DNA of 64,000 nucleotides from Psilocybe azurescens (taxonomy: Eukaryota > Basidiomycota > Agaricomycetes > Agaricales > Agrocybaceae). Position numbers and translations under genes: made by a program. The DNA lies in NCBI GenBank assembly GCA_023853785.1, contig JAJIRX010000779.1:1-64000 (forward strand), given 5' to 3'. Positions within the stretch are counted from its first letter, which is position 1, and the number at the start of each line of letters is the position of its first letter. Below the pieces are notes generated by a model that had not been told where the DNA came from, searched no databases, and saw nothing but the letters and a program-made list of their open reading frames with translations. Shown here piece by piece: positions 48,358 through 58,978 of the stretch.

Positions 48358-49707
48358 ATGCGGTTCATCATCTCTCTCTTTGCTGCTCTCGCCACTTTGG
48401 CCCCTTTGAGCCAAGCGCTACAATACCACGGCGCTGATTTCAGTTCTCTCGTCAATCTCGAAAAATCTGGCATTGTCTACAAGGATTCCAGCTCAGCTCA
48501 GGGAGCGAAATTCGAGACTATTCTGCATAACCATGGAGTGAATCTGGCTCGTATCAGGATATGGACCGGCACCAATGATGCCGACTACAGTCTCAACTAT
48601 GGATTGGCCTTGGCCAAACGTGCTGCTGCTGCAGGGATGGAAATCTTTGTCGACCTTCATTATAGCGATACATGTAAGCCAATCCCAATTTCTCGCACCG
48701 TAGAGGGCCGCACTGACGTCAGTACTTAGGGGCTGATCCCGGAAAACAAGCCATCCCGAGCTCATGGCCCAAAGACCTCGCTAGTTTGAATACACAAATT
48801 TATACGTATGTTTGATTCTATGCATCTATTGTACTCTACCGACGTCATTCCATAGATACACCATGAACCTTGTCCACTCCTTCTCGGCACAAGGGACCCC
48901 AATCAAATTCATCGAGGTACGTGTTCGAGCTCGTTGTCGATTTCTGGGTGGATAATCACGCTTTCCTACTTTTGGATTTTTTAGATTGGTAACGAGATCA
49001 ACAGCGGAATTTTGTGGCCAGTTGGCCAAATCTCAGCCAACGGCTACTCAGGACTCTCTGAACTTCTCCACTCAGCAGCAAGCGGAGTTCGTGCCGCATC
49101 ATCCTCGACTAAAATCATGATCCATCTTGCCAACGGATGGGATTCATCGGCTGTCAGTTCCTTCTACTCGCAAGTCTTCCTTCAAGGAAAACTATCCACC
49201 TCCGACGTGGACGTCATGGGCTTCTCGTTCTACCCCTTCTATGGAACAGGAGCAACCTTGAATAACCTCAAATCAAGTCTGCAGAACATCATAAACAAAT
49301 ACGGAAAAGTCAGTCTATTGTACTACCGAAAACTGAGATAAAATGGGTACTTACAGCATTGACCTTCGTGCCTAGGATGTGATGGTCGTTGAAACCGACT
49401 GGCCCACCTCGTGTTCAGGAGTGGCTCTCAGTGAGCCCTCGGTGCCAATATCAGCTGCTGGACAGTCTACATGGGTGGCAGATATCAGGAACGTCCTTTC
49501 TGGATTATCAGGCGGGCATGGACTCGGCATTGTCTATTGGGAGCCTGGCTGGGTTGGAAACGCCAACTTGGGATCGAGTTGCGCTGTAAGTCGCATACAT
49601 CTTCATCTTCAATTGGGCTCTGGGCTGATTCAAACCAGGATACACTGCTTGTTGATAGTTCTGGGAATACACGTAGTAGCATTTCAATGTTCTCATCCTC
49701 TATGTGA
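48358..49707 (+). CDS. Arabinogalactan endo-beta-1,4-galactanase, GH53, secreted
   Basis: Six exons: 48358-48673, 48730-48805, 48856-48916, 48985-49308, 49376-49585 and 49639-49707, all GT-AG and in frame, about 350 residues. Signal peptide MRFIISLFAALATLAPLSQA. TIM-barrel GH53 blocks: YHGADFSS, RIRIWTGTNDADYSLNYG, IFVDLHYSDTWADPGKQ, then IEIGNEINSG (acid/base Glu in GNE), GFSFYPFYGTG, and VVETDWPTSC (nucleophile Glu), and IVYWEPGWVG near the C-terminus. The enzyme cuts beta-1,4-galactan side chains of pectin (rhamnogalacturonan I) outside the cell, releasing galacto-oligosaccharides. The length and motif order are normal for the family, and there is no sign of damage. Confidence 0.93.
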
Positions 49708-50228
49708 TCAAAAACCGAAGTTGGTGTTTGCGTTTGCCTTCAAGCAAAAAATTAAATTTTGCTAGGTTCATGCTACAGAGCTTAGATGAGTGGTGGTGTG
49801 CGTGCATTCAACAGGTATCTTCACTCGAACATACCCGTTGATCTCCAGTCAGCTGCTATAGGGATCGACCCCTGATTGTAAGCCTTTATGTACTATATAT
49901 TTCCAACGGCGTTCAGGGCTCATCACGTCGCTATGTTTTTGCTCGTTTAACAGAATGAAACTCATTTGAATGGTCTTGTGCGGCGGGTACCCTGTGTCCA
50001 TCACAATTCAGCTATAAATAGAACGACCCTGGCCTAGTGAATTCTTCTTATCTGACAGATCAGCATTCTTTTCGTCTGCTCGTGTTGCCGGCAGCAAACG
50101 GTTATAAAGCGGATCACATTAAAAGAAAAGACTTTTCGAAACTTGTCTGTCCGAACACATTTTTCAACTTGCACCCTCCAAGCCCCGCAGGCTCGCCACG
50201 TTCAGACTTTAATTCTCTCTCATTTCGG
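49708..50228. other. Intergenic, promoter of the following membrane-protein gene
   Basis: About 0.5 kb. A TATA-like agctataaataga lies at about 50010-50022, roughly 210 bp before the start of the next gene. No coding evidence. Confidence 0.4.
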
Positions 50229-51981
50229 ATGGCTAGCAAATTGATACAAATTCTGGACGATAACGCCCCGGATTTTAAGTACTCTGGCGGTCAATGGACG
50301 CTCAGCACTCTTGTTCAGTGGTACCAGCAGACCTCAAATTATCCTGCGTTCGTAACTGCGACCCAGTTTGGCTCCTTTTCTTTGACATTTGAAGGTGGTT
50401 TATCTCTGTCATGCAAACATAATGGGTGTTCTTAAGCTCTTGGACATAGGAAAGTCGATTGCATTCATTGGCAATACCCCATCGGACCCTTCGTCCCAGA
50501 CCGCAACTGTTAGCATTGACGGAGGTGCACCCTACGATCACCTATCCAGGTACACCACCCGCATATGTTCAATGGTATCAGTCTCCTACATTATCAGACG
50601 GAACGCACAATATAACAGTGGGCCACCTTGGTGGCACAGCTGTTGACTATGCACTCATTGAAGTTGGCCAAAATACCCCATTATCTGGGAAAACAATAGT
50701 TGTGGATGATGACGACCCTTCTATACAGTATTCAGGTAGCTGGATACGTGATACAGATGAATTCGATGCGGGAAGCCTACCAGATGGATTTCCTCTTCAT
50801 AATGGTACACACCGTGGCTCTCAAGTGGGGGACACTATTACGTTACGGTTCTTTGGTGTGTCCCTTCTTAAATATCTGTGTTTTCTTCTTCATAATTTTG
50901 GTTCGTTGCGACGATTATGAATAGGCACTTCTTATTCTGTGTACGGAATATTCTCATGGGAGAATCTTGGTGTACTATCTGCGACATATACGCTCGACGG
51001 TAGCTCCGACTCCTCAAAGTTACCCTGTAACGACATCTTCGCCGCAGTTCATACAAGGCGATAAAGAAGCTGTAAATCTTCAATATTTCTCTCAAGATAA
51101 TCTTTCTGCTGGAGAGCACACTCTTGTTATCAATATCACGGAGTCCCAAAATGTGTTGTATGCTCTGGATTATATCACGTATAGTCCTTCGTTTTCTACT
51201 CTCGCCACAATGCCAAACCTTAGTAACAAGACCGCGACATCCACAGGAGGCTCGAGTGTCTTGTCCTCTCAGGTACGGTCTGACTTGCCTCGCCTATCGT
51301 GGAGTTCCCTCCTTGACATAATACTCTGGGACTTCTCTTCCCTTTATCACAGCTACCTCTTCTAGTGGATCGACAACACCAACTGGACTGCAAAACCCGC
51401 AACCCCAAGCCAGAACAAAATCGACTCATGTGGGTCCCATTGCAGGAGGAGTGGTAGGCGCAATATTGGTCCTCGCATTGCTCGCCATCGTATTGATCTG
51501 GATACGAAGACGACGAGTTAGCTCAGACAAAGCGGCCGTATCGCATTCTAATATCAGTCAGTTCATATTAGAGGTCTATCAAAGTTTGTGCTCTACTAAA
51601 AATAGGCGATTAGGTGCCACCAGTGGCTATTCCGACTCAATTCCGACTGGACAAGTTGCAGTACCATTTAATCATTATGGAGAAACTCGGTCATCCACCA
51701 GTGTTATCTCGCCTTTTCAAGATAACGACAGTACTGGTCATGTTAGAACTGGGTCTTTAGCTGACCTCAAACGAGCGAGGCTGGGTGCCTCCTCACCCAG
51801 CAGAGGGAATATAGCCATGTCACCACTAAGTGCAAGCCCAACACACGGAAGTGCATCTCCTACTGTAACGACAAAGGCCACTTCCACCGTGACGAGCATG
51901 TATATGCCGGACTCAAATCGCGAAAGCAGTCCTCCTGCTTATGATGCGGTCTCAAATATCCGACGTTCCAATCTATCATGA
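50229..51981 (+). CDS. Single-pass membrane protein with two beta-sandwich-like ectodomains and PPxY tail (paralogue 1)
   Basis: Starts MASKLIQILDDNAPDFKY. Exon model 50229-50394, 50450-50855, 50935-~51253, 51353 onward; a further small intron near 51556-51604 is possible but the frame is open through it. Two repeats share DD-x-x-x-x-x-YSG-x-W (ILDDNAPDFKYSGGQW and VVDDDDPSIQYSGSW), then YGIFSWENLG, ATYTLDG and GEHTLVINITES. One membrane helix (GPIAGGVVGAILVLALLAIVLIWI) is followed by RRRR and a Ser-rich cytoplasmic tail ending SSPPAYDAVSNIRRSNLS with a PPxY motif. There are many N-x-S/T sites. This resembles a widespread uncharacterised Agaricomycete family; a wall or glycan sensor role is a guess. 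One-base slips occur near 50542 and 51013. It forms a tandem pair with the gene at 53053. Confidence 0.72.
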
Positions 51982-53052
51982 TTCATCCTGACATTGCCAA
52001 TTACCAGTTATTGCCATTATCTACTTGCTAGCATTCATCAACCTACTTTGATTGATTGCACAAAACTCATAATCGTCAAGGATAGCTGTATTTTGACAGC
52101 TCAATGCTGCTTAAAAATGCTATAGAGAGCATACAAGCTAACGTCGTTGCACCTGCATGTAGTTTATCGCTCAATCTACAGTAGTCTACAGAACCGACGA
52201 CACTCGCTGCGACGCGCAATGGGCGCTTGTCAATTAATAATAATATTGCAGCGTAACCTTTCTACTAGAGAAGAATGCGTCGACAAAAACCTTGCTTGCT
52301 CGATTACTAATTTTTATAATTTCACGTGCACGATTGATCGGCGTTTGCCGGTGCTACAACCACGACTTGCGAACTCTTGCGAACTCCAATGTGGCTATAA
52401 ACACTGACAGGGCACCGGCTGTATGTACGAGGACAACTTGTTTGAACACTGCCACTGTCTTAATTGCTTGGAGCTCGAGATGATGGCATCCCGTTGAGTC
52501 TCGACTTGGTTATGCACAAAATTCTACATTAACGGCATACCTCCTATGAAGGTCAACAACGGTATGTAGCTTGGCAGGCCCTCTTTGAACGCTCCTGACT
52601 CTTTTTAGGTTCCCAAGGACTCCCAAGTTATAGTGCGTCAACGGACTTCCACTGGGATCCCCACCGTACTCAACCATCGTGTCAATACGACCTATTTCAA
52701 CTGAAAAACGTGCAGCTCCCTGAAATAAATAACCGAATGCAAAAGGCACTTTAAACATTGCACTGAGCAGGATGTACGAATGCTCCAAGAGTCGATGAAT
52801 TGCACATTGATGCTTCAATTCAGCTTGCTACTCAGTGTGATATCTGTCAACTTTCTGAGCTATTGCATAGACTCGTGGGAGAACGTCAACTCTTTGAATA
52901 ACCCTTGATTACCTTCCAAAATCGGTATCACAATCTCCCGGAAGATCCATCTCAAGACCGCATGCAATGAACAGTAAAGGGTATCACTTTCGCCCTTTAA
53001 AACAAATGACATATCTGCGGCCTTTCTTTTCCCTGCCTTTGACGATCTCATA
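51982..53052. other. Intergenic between tandem paralogues
   Basis: About 1.1 kb. The minus ORF 52510-52818 has no recognisable feature. The two minus ORFs reaching toward 53129 run antisense into the next start and are shadows. Confidence 0.4.
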
Positions 53053-55357
53053 ATGGCATCCGACCTTTTGTTGATTCTCGACGACACTTCAGACCATTTT
53101 CGATATACTGATGAATGGCATGTTAGCAATACGTCGCAATGGTACGGCGGGACCTCTCACGCACCGAATATTTGGAACGGACCTGGATCTTTCACTGTAT
53201 TTTTTGAAGGTCAGGGAGCCATCAGTTATTTGTCTATCTAAGAAAAATTCACTGACCTTCATACTATCGAGTAGGTGTCTCTATCGCTTTCTATGGAATG
53301 GCTCCTTCATTACCGGCATCACAGGGTATATCTGTTTCGATTGATGGAAAGCCTTCCTTCACCTCATCTTATGACGGTCTCGCACCTGACACTTACCGTC
53401 AATGGTATCAATCACCAAACCTACCAGGCGGGTCGCATAACATAACCGTCAACTTGGTATCTGGGGCATCCGTCGATTTTGCAGCAATACGCCCGTCCCC
53501 CAACACATCCTTGAAAGGTCGTACAATAATTATCGATGATGATAACTTTGCGATAAAGTATACCGGAGGATGGAGGCGAAGCCTTAACAACATCGGATCT
53601 TTGGTTACTCCTGGATCTCCATTTCGCAATAGCACCCACCAAACATGGTCTGCAGGAGATAGCCTGTCGTTTTCTTTCACAGGTACTTGGACCACCGTTC
53701 ATTGTCATTGATTCCAAACAACTCATCTTGGTTGCAGGTACCTCTGTAGCAGTATACGGAATCTTTTCTTGGGAGAATCTTGGTTCTCTTTCGGCCACAT
53801 ATACCCTCGATGGAATCTCTCAGCTTAAATCATACTCGGTTACAGTCGGCTCCCCCCAATTCGCAAGCCAAGTTGGCCAGGTTCCAAATTTTCTATTCTA
53901 TGCCAGTGGCTCTATATCCAGTGGCGAACACACGCTTATCATCAACATTACTCAGAGTATGAATCAGTCATTCATCTTGGACTACTTTACCTATCTTCCT
54001 TCGTTCACCTTGTCATCCCAAATGCCAAATTACACTGCGACCATATCTACCACTGCAATATCTTCTGCGATTCCAACTGGTGTTACGCGAACATTCTCCA
54101 GTACAATAGGATTACCATTCAAGAAGAAAAGTCAGGATAAAGATTTCCCAACTGGACCTGTGATAGGCGGACTTCTCGGAGGGATCTTGTTTTTGGCATT
54201 TGGGTGCCTTTTGGCTTATTATGTACTCAGACGGCGCTTTGAGAGTCGATATGTAAACATAAAAACGGATACAGGTGCGTAAGATCCAACTATTGCACCT
54301 TGTATTTTACTCATTTTACTTCGAAGGTAATGATTCATCAAGACCGCTGATGCAGGACAACTTGCGTGGACGCGTGGGCTTACGACCAACCTCGGCATTG
54401 TCTCATCGAAGCGTCTCCCCCTTCCCATTTTCTAGTACGCCCACAACGCTATACTCTGCCCAGAGTTTCGACCAGTCGAAATTTCCGCAGCGAGCCAGGG
54501 ACGTACAGAAGAGGCCCTCTGAAGCAAATACTCAAAGTGCACCCCAAGATCTCCAGGGCTTTGACTCTGCATTGTTAGAACGAGGATCCGACTCCCAAAG
54601 AGAACAACAATTATATGCGGTTCGCAATGACCGTTCTACAAGTTCCTCCAACACTCTTCGGGCCTCACATCCTCGTGTGAATCTGGACGACAGGCGGTCT
54701 ACTAGGGAATGCTCTCTGACTTTCCACAATGATGATGTGAACCAATGTGGGTTCGAGCGGGTAATGCAGGCCCGCGAGGTTTTCCGTCGGAGATAATTCT
54801 GGGATGCAACGGAGAGCACCCGCCACGCGAGAGCAAGTACCTCAGGCTGGGGGTTGTTTTGCAACTGAATCGCATTCCGTCCATCAGATGCCTAACAACC
54901 AGCCAAGGTTAACGCCTGTTCGCAGAAATTTTGCTCTGGTACCACAATCCGTCAATGATACATATTCGACTTTCGAGAATATTCGCGGCTCACAAACGCG
55001 GATTCCTTCTGAGGTTAATCAAGATACCCTAAGACAAGGTCAACTGTCACCGGACAACAGATCCTTAAGGACACCAACCTATCCAAGCATTGGATAGATT
55101 AACACCAGTGAGGCGACAGTTCGTTGATCCCCCAATGACAGCACCAGCTGTAATGACACGGGCATCACCAATTGCGTCTGCATTTCCACGACTATCTGCA
55201 ATTCTATTGCGTCATCATTCTCGTAGCGGTTCTCTTGGTTCACCCAAAAGGTGGCAATGGCTACGACGGGCAGACATCGGCACCACCCGCATATGACTCC
55301 CTTTCTCCAAGGCGAGACACCTCGACGGCATCTTGGGCTCGGAGACAAGCTTCGTAG
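53053..55357 (+). CDS. Single-pass membrane protein with two ectodomains and PPxY tail (paralogue 2)
   Basis: Exons 53053-53209, 53275-53682, 53738-54274 and 54327 onward. N-terminus MASDLLLILDDTSDHFRY; second repeat IIDDDNFAIKYTGGW; then TSVAVYGIFSWENLGSLSA, ATYTLDG and GEHTLIINITQS, a membrane helix (GPVIGGLLGGILFLAFGCLL) and RRRFESRY. The exon borders match those of the gene at 50229, so they are tandem duplicates. The tail is longer. One frame stops at 54796, but other frames continue with RLTPVRRNFALVPQ and RLTPVRRQFV, and the end (SAPPAYDSLSPRRD, to 55357) is again a PPxY block like paralogue 1, so the real protein probably extends to 55357 with two or three one-base slips. The extent past 54796 is inferred. 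Confidence 0.7.
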
Positions 55358-55631
55358 CCGCTCCCGGCTTCTATGCGATCATAGATTACTGTTTTCAAAC
55401 ATAGCTCTTCTTGCGGCCAAGATCTGAGGGTAAATGGACAGACAATGGACTCGGAAAACTCGGACGTTGAACAGACATTCAGTGTACTCTAAAATCTAGC
55501 CATAACTTAAAATTTGAGTTGCGTTCTATCACTGTGTATTCGAGAACCGCTAGCTTAGTTAGGGCGTGGGCCAGCGGACTAGCGATAGGGACCATTATAT
55601 GACGTCATCGTTAAATTTGTGGTCATAACCC

Positions 55632-55638
55632 TATATAA
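55632..55638 (+). promoter_or_regulatory. TATA-like element ahead of a small candidate gene
   Basis: TATATAA about 80 bp before the ATG at 55713, followed by a CA/CT-rich leader (ccaacactcacacatacacg) typical of fungal 5' UTRs. Confidence 0.4.
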
Positions 55639-55712
55639 CCTTTTTGTCAATTTCCTATAACCAACACTCACACATACACGCGTTTTCATAAACCAACCAA
55701 ATCTACTTCATT

Positions 55713-55933
55713 ATGGCAACACCTGCATCGCGAAACGTTGGGAAAAGAGGTTCAACGATGGTACCGGAAAACAATTGTTTGCTATAATTGAATTATCTGG
55801 ATCTGACCAGCTATCTCGTCACCAGGCTGTAGCATGTGGAGTAGCAATTGCCGCCACACTTGGCGGAATGTACGCTACTGGTAGAGATGTTAAGTCGAAA
55901 GAAGGAGAGAGCTCGCCGTATAGTAGGTGTTGA
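55713..55933 (+). CDS. Small hypothetical protein, frame interrupted once
   Basis: From ATG at 55713 the first frame reads MATPASRNVGKRG and ends after about 24 codons. A second frame continues as KRWEKRFNDGTGKQLF, VACGVAIAATLGGMYATG and RDVKSKEGESS to TGA at 55931-55933. One more A in the AAA near 55734 would join them into about 73 residues with one membrane-helix-like Ala/Gly segment and a charged tail. The good promoter context supports a gene. I do not recognise the family; the shape (short, one helix, basic start) resembles small mitochondrial membrane proteins, but that is only a resemblance. Confidence 0.3.
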
Positions 55934-56832
55934 AGTTTGGGACACTGGCAACATATGCTGACAATATCATCATTTCGGTAGCCAACCAAGGACGAGGTAT
56001 CGGTGGTGGTGATAAAGCCATGACATCTTCGGATGTCAATGCTGCAGTTTCTATACCGAAACCTGGAAAGGATCGGCTGGGAACCGCAAACCCAAATGAC
56101 AAATAATCAGAATGACCACATAACATATCGTTGATGGATTCCAAACATAATGATAATTGAATAAACATCGACAATGTTCACCATTACAATCGAAGAAAAC
56201 GAACTTGTAGGCGATGGGCGAAACCGTTTCAGGTGCTCCGATTTCATGGCCAACGCATTCGCAGGCAGTGTATATCAAGTTGCTTTGATATACTCCAAGT
56301 TATGGACGTCGTTTGCTACTGCATAAAATCTTGCTTAACACTGCTCCACATCTCCGTATCCATCATAGATAGAATCAAATGAGGCCCACCTAAATCGCAA
56401 AGAAATCCATCAATTAGCAGAACAATTGGATGCAGATGCGAGAAGTCGTGAGTTATCCCATGCCCATCCTCTGTGCTACCTGGTGAACCGTCGGAGATGG
56501 AGGTGGTTCTAGATGTCTGGAGCTTCAACCACCTGTATATGTTCAAAATCCCGGCGGAGCTTTTTTTGTATACTGAGATGCTTTTCATATACGGAGACTT
56601 CCGGGGATTCCAATGTTCGCGCGAGCCAGTTTTCCGTATGTTTGAGCAATGTTTGAAGCGATTTTCGTGAGTGACGGTTTGTATGGAAGTAACCGTCTGC
56701 TTTTCTCATGATGTGGGTCACTACAGCCCAGAACGTGCCTATGTTGTCGGTAGATATCAAATTTGAGTTGAAGAGGACAGACATGGATGATAATAACTGG
56801 GTAACCAGCTCAGCTATATGGTATGCCTCAGT

Positions 56833-58544
56833 TCAGAGGCCTAAAGTGTCCAAGATAGGAATGAACGTACGTTGGGAGGCTACCGGCGTTGGGGCCACGA
56901 TATCCAAAATTTCCAGTACGACAGAGGATAATTCTTTCGAAAGCGAGGGGGAGTTTAACATTCTAGTACATTGTTCGAGGCAATACAAAGAGACACTTGG
57001 GCCGGCTTTGTGATGTCCTACCAGATAACCTGCTAGAACCATGTCCCTGGCGAGAATAGGATCCACATCTGTATCTTCCTCCATCGGAAGCCTGTAAAGC
57101 GAACTCAAGGATGGCTGAATGAAGCCCACAAGAGGCACCAAAGGATTCCAGTTTGCTGAAATGATCCTGGATACACACTCTGCCGATATGTTGGTTTCCA
57201 AGGAAGCCAGACAGTGGTAGATATTGTGGATAGCCTCGACGTTGTAATGCCCACGAGCGAAAGTCTTGTCGAACCAAGTGATGCCACGCTGCATAAATTT
57301 GCCGTGACTTTGCCACCGATAATCGTATTTAACCCAATTCGCATCCTTCGAATGCCACGAGTTAAGCTGAAGCTGGAGGTAGTTCAGGGCCGTCCCATAA
57401 AAGAGATGTTGTTTGAGCTGGGAATATGACGAGATTATCCAAGTCACCAGAAGATAAAATGCCCAAGATTGAGGGGATTTAAATGCGCATTGTGCCCTGG
57501 GCTCCCGGTAATGCGATGGCCACAGCTTCGAAAGATGAATGAGGTTCTGGATACATGGTGCGACCGTCGTCCCAATTAATAGAATCATAGCAATTCCAAC
57601 GATAACAGACACAATTGATGCCACTTGGTGATTGATCGTCCAAAGTAAGTCAATAAGACCTCCGAAGAACAATATTAGGGCAGCTTGAAGAAGTAGTGGA
57701 AGGGAAGAAAGAATTGTCGGCACATGCCATGCCAAAAGTCCCTCGTATCGAAGCTGGCGCACTGGAAAGGAATCTTTGGAAGAGAGTCCCTCGTACCTCT
57801 GGTACTCACGTAACCATTGCTTACAGAGAATACCCAGAAGGACAGAGATAAGAGCTAGGGTGAGGCTGGTGAACCAGAAGATATTAACTCGAATAGAAGA
57901 AGCGCCTGGAACGAATTGATTCTGAGAAAAATCTGGGATTTCGGTGCTGACGTTCGAGCTTGGGCCTCGTATCTGGGCAGAAATAGATTGCAGGAGCTGA
58001 ACCTGAGCATTCTGCGGGTCTGGTTGGAGCCAGGTATACGACTCAATGGTGAACGCAGTCACCGCAGCCGAGAAAAAGCCCAGCCTAAACGTCGTGCAAA
58101 GATTCTAGTGTATTGCATCAGAATAGAGTCGAGGAGCGTACGAAAACAAGCAAGGTGTCAATCTCTTCTCTCCAACCTCTGCACATCTCCTCGTCAAACT
58201 TGAGCACGAGTTTGAAGCATTCGTCCCATGGATCATCTTTCTTTGGAATGGGATGATGACACGGTTCGTCCGCGTCCCATATCTTGAATCCCTGTGAGAA
58301 CTTGTCGATAATGAAAGATAGTGAGAGACTTTAGCAGAGATACTCGTTGGAAGTTAGTCACCTCCGATCTGTATGAATTTGCGTCGCGTTGAGAATGCGC
58401 TCTTGGTAGCTGAGGTCGTGAAGACAAATCTCCAACTCCGCTTGTTCCCTGCCGGTTGGTATATCCCTCAGGATGATCGTCTTTAAGAAGGGAATCGTTC
58501 GCCGAATGAGGTTCGTGACTTTCTGAAGAGCCTCTGGAACCCAT
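56833..58544 (-). CDS. DUF6535 multi-pass membrane protein
   Basis: Exons (complement) 58362-58544, 58142-58291 and 56833-58084. Exon 1 is Ser/Arg-rich and disordered. Exon 2 has WDECFKLVLKFDEEMCRGW and EEIDTLLVF, joined to AGLFSAAVTAFTIESYTWLQ in exon 3, the diagnostic block of DUF6535, a basidiomycete family of unknown function. Several membrane helices follow (FWFTSLTLALISVLLGILCKQ, LSSLPLLLQAALILFFGGL, VSVIVGIAMILLIGTTVAP) with KQWLREYQRYEGL between the first two, then a soluble helical C-terminus. The exon 3 start slips by one base at the A run 58073-58077 (orig strand), where one T too many breaks FSAAVTAF. The protein as modelled ends at 56833; a longer C-terminus is possible. Confidence 0.82.
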
Positions 58545-58978
58545 GGAATATGCTCAGCTGGGAGGAAATAGCGGAAGAGGGTGTGAATGAATATCCGTCA
58601 ACAATCATCGTGACTACATCGATTTTCTTCTCCCATCGCGAACCTGCCAGTCTAAGATCACCAATTGTATTTGTTCTCGATTTGTTCTGGCACTTGGGCA
58701 GTGCTCGGCACCGCATCAAACTGTTGATAGTGGGTGATACAGTTTTATAAGCAGATTGGAACGTAATATGTAGCAGCGGTAACTTATCGTGGGATACTAC
58801 AGGACAAAGATGATACAATATACAGTCGAACCTGTCATAACCCATACCCTGGGCTATGGGTTATGGCAGATTCGACTGTATATAGTGATGACAAAGCGAA
58901 ACACAGCAAAGAGAGCAAAGCACTGGGATACAAAGTAGATGGTACAACAACATGAAGGGTATCATTCAAATAACGCCA
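58545..58978. other. Intergenic with palindromic element
   Basis: About 0.4 kb between the DUF6535 start and the end of the second F-box gene. Apart from the 64-bp palindrome nothing is evident. Confidence 0.4.
58819..58882. mobile_element. 64-bp MITE-like palindrome with Tc1/pogo-like termini
   Basis: TATACAGTCGAA (58819-58830), six partly matching bases, ATAACCCATA, an 8-base centre, then TATGGGTTAT, six bases and TTCGACTGTATA (58871-58882). Arms are about 28 bp with few mismatches. The ends read TA-CAGTCGAA...TTCGACTG-TA. A TA target duplication and CAGT-starting termini with a following CGAACC are typical of Tc1/mariner-pogo (Fot-like) elements. There is no internal sequence, so it is either a minimal non-autonomous derivative or an excised/folded remnant. 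Confidence 0.55.

Larger units (their letters stand above)
55358..56832. other. Mostly intergenic, possible small gene and 3' extension of the DUF6535 gene
   Basis: Contains the small candidate gene at 55713-55933. On the minus strand, ORFs at 56316-56784 could be a C-terminal extension of the DUF6535 gene (whose frame stops at 56833), since members of that family are often longer, but no splice path was convincing. Confidence 0.35.
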
